From contig NZ_FUHT01000004.1 of NCBI RefSeq assembly GCF_900155615.1, forward strand, positions 558,001 to 622,000: DNA of 64,000 nucleotides, read 5' to 3'. Positions 61,097 to 64,000 of the stretch are shown here, one piece after another. Within the stretch, counting starts at the first letter, position 1, and each line of letters starts with the position of its first letter. The notes below the pieces were generated by a model that saw nothing but the letters and a program-made list of their open reading frames with translations, did no database searches and had not been told where the DNA came from. The DNA is from Massiliimalia massiliensis. Its GTDB lineage: Bacteria; Bacillota; Clostridia; Oscillospirales; Ruminococcaceae. Position numbers and translations under genes: made by a program.

Positions 61097-61453
61097 TCAT
61101 TTATGATGTTGAGCGATACTTTTAATCAAGCCAATGATATGTTCGCGTTCTTCCATACTAAGAGATTTCAGAGCTTCCATTACTTCTCCGGCAGGGACAA
61201 CTCGTTTTTCTAACTGAATCTCACCGCTATAATCTCTCCAACTGCTTTTTATTTTTGTATTGCCAAGCAGATAATCTATATTCACATTATAAACATTTGC
61301 TAATCTCTTTAAAGTATTCAAATCAGGTTCACTGATGTTTCTCTCATATCCTGAGTAAGTAGAACTAGCAACTCCTACTAACCTAGCAACATCATCTTGA
61401 GTATATTTCGTACTGGAGCGTAGGCTTTGTAATTTTCTTCCTAGTCCTTCCAT
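61097..61453 (-). CDS. XRE-family HTH transcriptional regulator
   Basis: 118-residue DNA-binding protein. HTH at about 6-62 (TKYTQDDVARLVGVASSTYS, YERNISEPDL, NTLKRLANVYNVNIDYLLG). The C-terminal half (VMEALKSLSMEEREHIIGLI) is helical, as in phage- and ICE-type repressors of the Cro/CI class. AAAGGTG precedes the ATG by about 10 nt. It is 93 bp upstream of dinB on the same strand and may control it. An AT-rich promoter area with inverted TTAGAT motifs precedes it. Confidence 0.87.
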   Translation of the reverse strand: MEGLGRKLQSLRSSTKYTQDDVARLVGVASSTYSGYERNISEPDLNTLKRLANVYNVNIDYLLGNTKIKSSWRDYSGEIQLEKRVVPAGEVMEALKSLSMEEREHIIGLIKSIAQHHK

Positions 61454-61583
61454 ACCCTAAACACCTTTCGTATATTTTGTGATTTTATATTATCATTGAA
61501 ATCTAAAACTTATCATAATATTATTAGATTATAATATTTTTATATTGATTTTATTAGATTTTAGTAGTAAGATAAAAATAGAA

Positions 61584-61606
61584 AACTGGGTATAAGATAC
61601 CCAGTT
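61584..61606 (-). terminator. Terminator after the second XRE regulator
   Basis: Perfect 9-bp stem AACTGGGTA / TACCCAGTT with a 5-nt loop, then TTTCTATTTTT on the minus strand; it starts 2 bp past the stop codon. Confidence 0.8.
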
Positions 61607-61608
61607 AT

Positions 61609-61860
61609 TTATCCGATTTCTTCTTCATCAAATGAATAATCATTAAGAACTTGAAAATCCAAAAATTCAGATAAAGTCATATTAAAGGCTAATGCAATGC
61701 GATGTAATGTTTTCACACCGGGATTTTTAGTTTGACCTCTCATAATGTTGTCTAAAGTAGATTGGCTGACATTGCTAATAGTAGATAAATAGTTGATTGA
61801 GTAACCCCTTTCACGGCAAAGGCATTGAATACGCTTTATAAGTATATCTTCATATTTCAT
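61609..61860 (-). CDS. Small XRE-family HTH regulator
   Basis: 83-residue DNA-binding protein, mostly one HTH domain: YSINYLSTISNVSQSTLDNI, RGQTKNPGVKTLHRIALAF, with a short acidic tail DYSFDEEEIG. ATG (complement 61858-61860) with GGGTGAGG just upstream is preferred over a GTG nine bases earlier. It diverges from the sigma-factor operon across a 110-bp region with a perfect inverted repeat, so it may repress that operon and itself. Confidence 0.87.
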   Translation of the reverse strand: MKYEDILIKRIQCLCRERGYSINYLSTISNVSQSTLDNIMRGQTKNPGVKTLHRIALAFNMTLSEFLDFQVLNDYSFDEEEIG

Positions 61861-61896
61861 ATGCCTCACCCTTTCTCAATCGTTTTTATATTATTA

Positions 61897-61919
61897 TCAT
61901 AGCAATCGTTATGCTGTTA
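61897..61919 (+). repeat. Copy 1 of a 23-nt direct repeat (promoter region)
   Basis: TCATAGCAATCGTTATG followed by CTGTTA. Copy 2 (62682-62704) differs only at one base (TTGTTA) and lies inside the anti-sigma-like gene. Confidence 0.75.
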
Positions 61920-61943
61920 ATTACCCGAATATGGGTAATTAAC
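61916..61943. promoter_or_regulatory. Perfect 11-bp inverted repeat, likely operator
   Basis: GTTAATTACCC / GGGTAATTAAC with a 6-nt spacer (28 bp total), centred between the divergent XRE and sigma-factor genes, 27 bp before the latter's ATG. Size and position suit a dimeric HTH repressor. No T-run. Confidence 0.65.
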
Positions 61944-61970
61944 GAAATAAAAAAGAAAAAGGTGACCAAA

Positions 61971-62510
61971 ATGCTGACTAATCTGCTGTTGCTGCTTGAA
62001 AACGAACAAGAACGTAAGCAGTTTACAGAGATTTATCAGTTATGTAAAAATAAAATGATTTCCGCAGCCTTTCAAATCTGCCATGATACCGATACAGCAG
62101 AGGATATTACTCAGGAAGCCTTTGTCAGAATGATTGGTATTTTTGAAAAAATTAAAACGATGGACAATATCCGGCTTCTTTCTCTGGGAATTGTCATTGC
62201 TAAGAATATTGCTATTGACCGTTGGCGAAAGAAAAAGGCAGCAAAACGTGCAGAAGAACGACTAAAAACCAACCTATTTTCCCAGCCCGCAGAAGAAAAG
62301 TACCTTGCAAAAGCCCAAAAAGAGGAGCTTATATCCGCAATCTATACTTTAAAAGAAATCTATTCGGAGCCGCTTATGCTGCGTTATTATCATGACCTGA
62401 GTATCAAACAAATATCCAAACTTCTCAACATATCTTATTCAACTGCAAAACAGCGAATATGCAGAGGAAAACGCCTAATATATAAAGCCTTGAAGGAAAT
62501 GGAAAAATGA
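61971..62510 (+). CDS. Sigma-70 family (ECF-type) RNA polymerase sigma factor
   Basis: 179-residue sigma factor. Region 2 (about 25-95) has AFQICHDTDTAEDITQEAFVRM and AKNIAIDRWRKKK; region 4 (about 125-175) has YSEPLMLRYYHDLSIKQISK and LNISYSTAKQRICRGK. ATG 61971 with AAAGGTG 8 nt upstream is preferred. The stop overlaps the next gene (ATGA), the usual link between a sigma factor and its anti-sigma partner. Target promoters are unknown. Confidence 0.9.
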   Translation: MLTNLLLLLENEQERKQFTEIYQLCKNKMISAAFQICHDTDTAEDITQEAFVRMIGIFEKIKTMDNIRLLSLGIVIAKNIAIDRWRKKKAAKRAEERLKTNLFSQPAEEKYLAKAQKEELISAIYTLKEIYSEPLMLRYYHDLSIKQISKLLNISYSTAKQRICRGKRLIYKALKEMEK

Positions 62511-63145
62511 AACAGTATCAGAGAAATTTGCGTACTGCTTTTGAAGCAGTCGCTGAGGATATGATACATTCAGTACCGGACATAGACTATGTCCCATCTG
62601 TCAAGTTGGAACAATTCGTAGAACAGCTGGAGCAGAAGCATCAAAGAAAAATTACAATACACAAACGAATTGTAGTTGTTTTCATAGCAATCGTTATGTT
62701 GTTAGCACTGGCTTTACAGTTTGAACCGATTCGACGGTTTATCCAAGAAAAATTTGAAGAATATACGAAAGTGTTTTATGGTACATCATACGAAATGCAG
62801 GGCGGTAACTATATTGCGAATACTTTTACTATTGGATATTTGCCTGAAGGATTTATCCTGAAAGAAGAAACTGACATGGGAATTTTCATGCTGTACCAGT
62901 TTGAGGATTCAGCACATTATTTCCGATTACAACAGTATTCAGTTGAAGATTATCAATCTTCTCTTGACACAGAACATCAGGATATGGAACAGGTGCAGAT
63001 CAATCAACAGGAGGGAACGCTGATTCAGATAGATAGTGAAATATTTATGGTTTGGACTTTGGATGATTCTGTTTTTACATTGGTCGGAAACTTATCAAAG
63101 GGAGATATGATTCAGATTGCTGAATCTATCACAATACATTCTTAA
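62507..63145 (+). CDS. Membrane-anchored anti-sigma-like protein (DUF4367-like)
   Basis: 212-residue protein with a cytosolic N-terminus (1-55), one membrane helix (about 57-76, IVVVFIAIVMLLALALQF), and an extracytoplasmic domain resembling DUF4367 (NTFTIGYLPEGFILKEE, YFRLQQYSVEDYQ). It overlaps the sigma gene by 4 bp. Anti-sigma function is inferred from gene order and topology; the N-terminal part lacks a zinc HxxxCxxC motif. The membrane-helix codons carry copy 2 of the 23-nt repeat. Confidence 0.75.
   Translation: MKQYQRNLRTAFEAVAEDMIHSVPDIDYVPSVKLEQFVEQLEQKHQRKITIHKRIVVVFIAIVMLLALALQFEPIRRFIQEKFEEYTKVFYGTSYEMQGGNYIANTFTIGYLPEGFILKEETDMGIFMLYQFEDSAHYFRLQQYSVEDYQSSLDTEHQDMEQVQINQQEGTLIQIDSEIFMVWTLDDSVFTLVGNLSKGDMIQIAESITIHS
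62682..62704 (+). repeat. Copy 2 of a 23-nt direct repeat (inside the anti-sigma-like gene)
   Basis: TCATAGCAATCGTTATG followed by TTGTTA; matches 61897-61919 with one mismatch. Confidence 0.75.
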
Positions 63146-63165
63146 AAGCGAAAGGAGAAAACAAA

Positions 63166-63624
63166 ATGAGTAAGACAATCACAAGAGTATCAGCATTTCT
63201 TTTTAGCGTTCTGATGGTATGTACAATGAGTGTCGGCGTATTTGCAGAGGAAGCCCCTCCAATTTCTGATGAGCCGGACGTTCCAGTTACTGAGGAGATT
63301 GATCCGCGATTCTCCTATATTATCGCTGCTACCTCAACCATCGGTTTTAAAAATGGGCAAGCTACTGCCGGAAGCACTTTAGATGGAAAAAAATCTCTTA
63401 CAACGAAAATTACGATTTATACATATTTGCAGCAATATAAAAATGGGACTTGGATTAGTATAGGCGGCTCCAGCAAGACCACGAATAGTTATTATGCGTA
63501 CAATACCTATTCCAAAACCATTACAAAAGGATATAAGTACCGTACAAAGTCCGTATTTTATGTATATAGCGGTTCAAATTTGGAAACGCATACCAACTAT
63601 AGCAAAGAAGCTACATATAACTAG
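63166..63624 (+). CDS. Secreted small protein (DUF6147-like)
   Basis: 152-residue exported protein. Signal peptide 1-27 (FLFSVLMVCTMSVGVFAEE), an acidic Pro-rich stretch (28-45, EAPPISDEPDVPVTEEIDPR), then a Thr/Ser/Tyr/Lys-rich beta-type domain (TTKITIYTYLQQYKNGTWI, KGYKYRTKSVFYVYSG) reminiscent of DUF6147, a family seen in gut Clostridia. AAAGGAGA precedes the ATG. It is 20 bp after the anti-sigma-like gene, so probably in the same operon and a target or product of its response. Function unknown. Confidence 0.75.
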   Translation: MSKTITRVSAFLFSVLMVCTMSVGVFAEEAPPISDEPDVPVTEEIDPRFSYIIAATSTIGFKNGQATAGSTLDGKKSLTTKITIYTYLQQYKNGTWISIGGSSKTTNSYYAYNTYSKTITKGYKYRTKSVFYVYSGSNLETHTNYSKEATYN

Positions 63625-63641
63625 GAGTGTGAAACAGCAGA

Positions 63642-64000
63642 ATGGAGCAAATAAAATATTCTCGGAGAGAGATTATTTTTCTAAGTTTAATTTGCGTGGT
63701 ATGCTGCTGTATGCTTATGTTGTCTAGCACGTCTTTGGGACACAGAATACTATATGATATACACTGCTGGTATTTCGACACATTTTATGGTGAAGAACAT
63801 GATGGCTCTATCAGTCGGTACGAAAATGATGAGTTTGTTATCGAATATCTTCCCAAGCATTCCCTGCTGCGTACAACGATCACTTCCGAGGACGAAATTG
63901 CGTTGGATTTTGAAACCTATTTTCACAAATATTCTATTCACATAATGAAAGAAGGCAAAGAACCTAGTTTTTGGTTTGCAGAAGAATCAGTTTTCGCATA
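63642..64000 (+). CDS. Membrane-anchored protein of unknown function (cut by window edge)
   Basis: At least 119 codons, open to the window end. It begins MEQIKYSRREIIFLSLICVV with one hydrophobic segment (about 11-34, unusually Cys-rich: VVCCCML), then an extracytoplasmic part with YDIHCWYFDTFYG, EFVIEYLPKHSLLR and HIMKEGKEPSFWF. It starts 17 bp after the DUF6147-like gene on the same strand; AGGAG lies 14 nt upstream, a long spacing. The frame, composition and operon position argue that it is real. No family recognised. Confidence 0.65.
   Translation, partial: MEQIKYSRREIIFLSLICVVCCCMLMLSSTSLGHRILYDIHCWYFDTFYGEEHDGSISRYENDEFVIEYLPKHSLLRTTITSEDEIALDFETYFHKYSIHIMKEGKEPSFWFAEESVFA

Overview
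The window looks like a chromosome segment of a spore-forming, anaerobic, low-to-mid-GC Firmicute of the class Clostridia, probably Oscillospiraceae/Ruminococcaceae-like. This rests on an alpha/beta-type spore protein, the pyrH-frr-uppS-cdsA-dxr-rseP-ispG-polC cluster typical of Clostridia, a Gram-positive PolC, a GGGtGRT protein next to an IscU-like scaffold, frequent TTG starts and strong AGGAGG ribosome sites. I cannot name a species from the sequence alone.

Positions 1-39,360 are mostly core genome. In order they hold an aldo/keto reductase fragment and a spore protein (minus strand); the nucleotide/lipid/isoprenoid cluster pyrH to polC; a complete histidine operon hisZGDCBHAFIE; an AgcS symporter; a threonine block (ACT regulator, hom, thrB, aspartate kinase with an internal start for a beta subunit); a HAD phosphatase; the helicase-loading pair DnaD/DnaI; a sugar-phosphate transferase and YfbR nucleotidase (minus); GNAT and YfhO; an unlisted 51-residue Asn/Gln/Lys-rich gene; yebC; a uracil permease; a DUF3842-MBL-DUF3783 operon; and the IscU-like/GGGtGRT pair. 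Four genes here (cdsA, dxr, hisZ, DUF3842) share an unusual start region. The Shine-Dalgarno directly abuts a hairpin, and the start codon lies 10-13 nt after it. The stems differ in sequence but the geometry is the same.

Positions 39,381-43,073 are a decayed integrative element: a Tn916-type integrase and excisionase, an 18-bp inverted repeat in a structured non-coding stretch, Tn916-Orf8/Orf7-like regulatory genes, and a broken C-terminal piece of a large serine recombinase. Positions 43,220-57,762 are a visibly AT-richer carbohydrate-use locus. It has a YesN/YesM-type two-component system, a sugar ABC importer without its own ATPase, a secreted two-LamG GH39-like enzyme, a cytoplasmic GH39-like paralogue and a GH2 enzyme. 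A complete IS6-like element with an 8-bp target duplication sits between the last permease and the first hydrolase.

Positions 57,763-64,000 are accessory and partly decaying. They hold a W-repeat/C39-peptidase pseudogene (one nonsense codon, two frameshifts), a dinB gene with one frameshift whose ribosome site lies in a hairpin, two XRE regulators, and a sigma factor/anti-sigma/secreted protein/membrane protein operon that runs off the window. No tRNA, rRNA, CRISPR array or known riboswitch was recognised.
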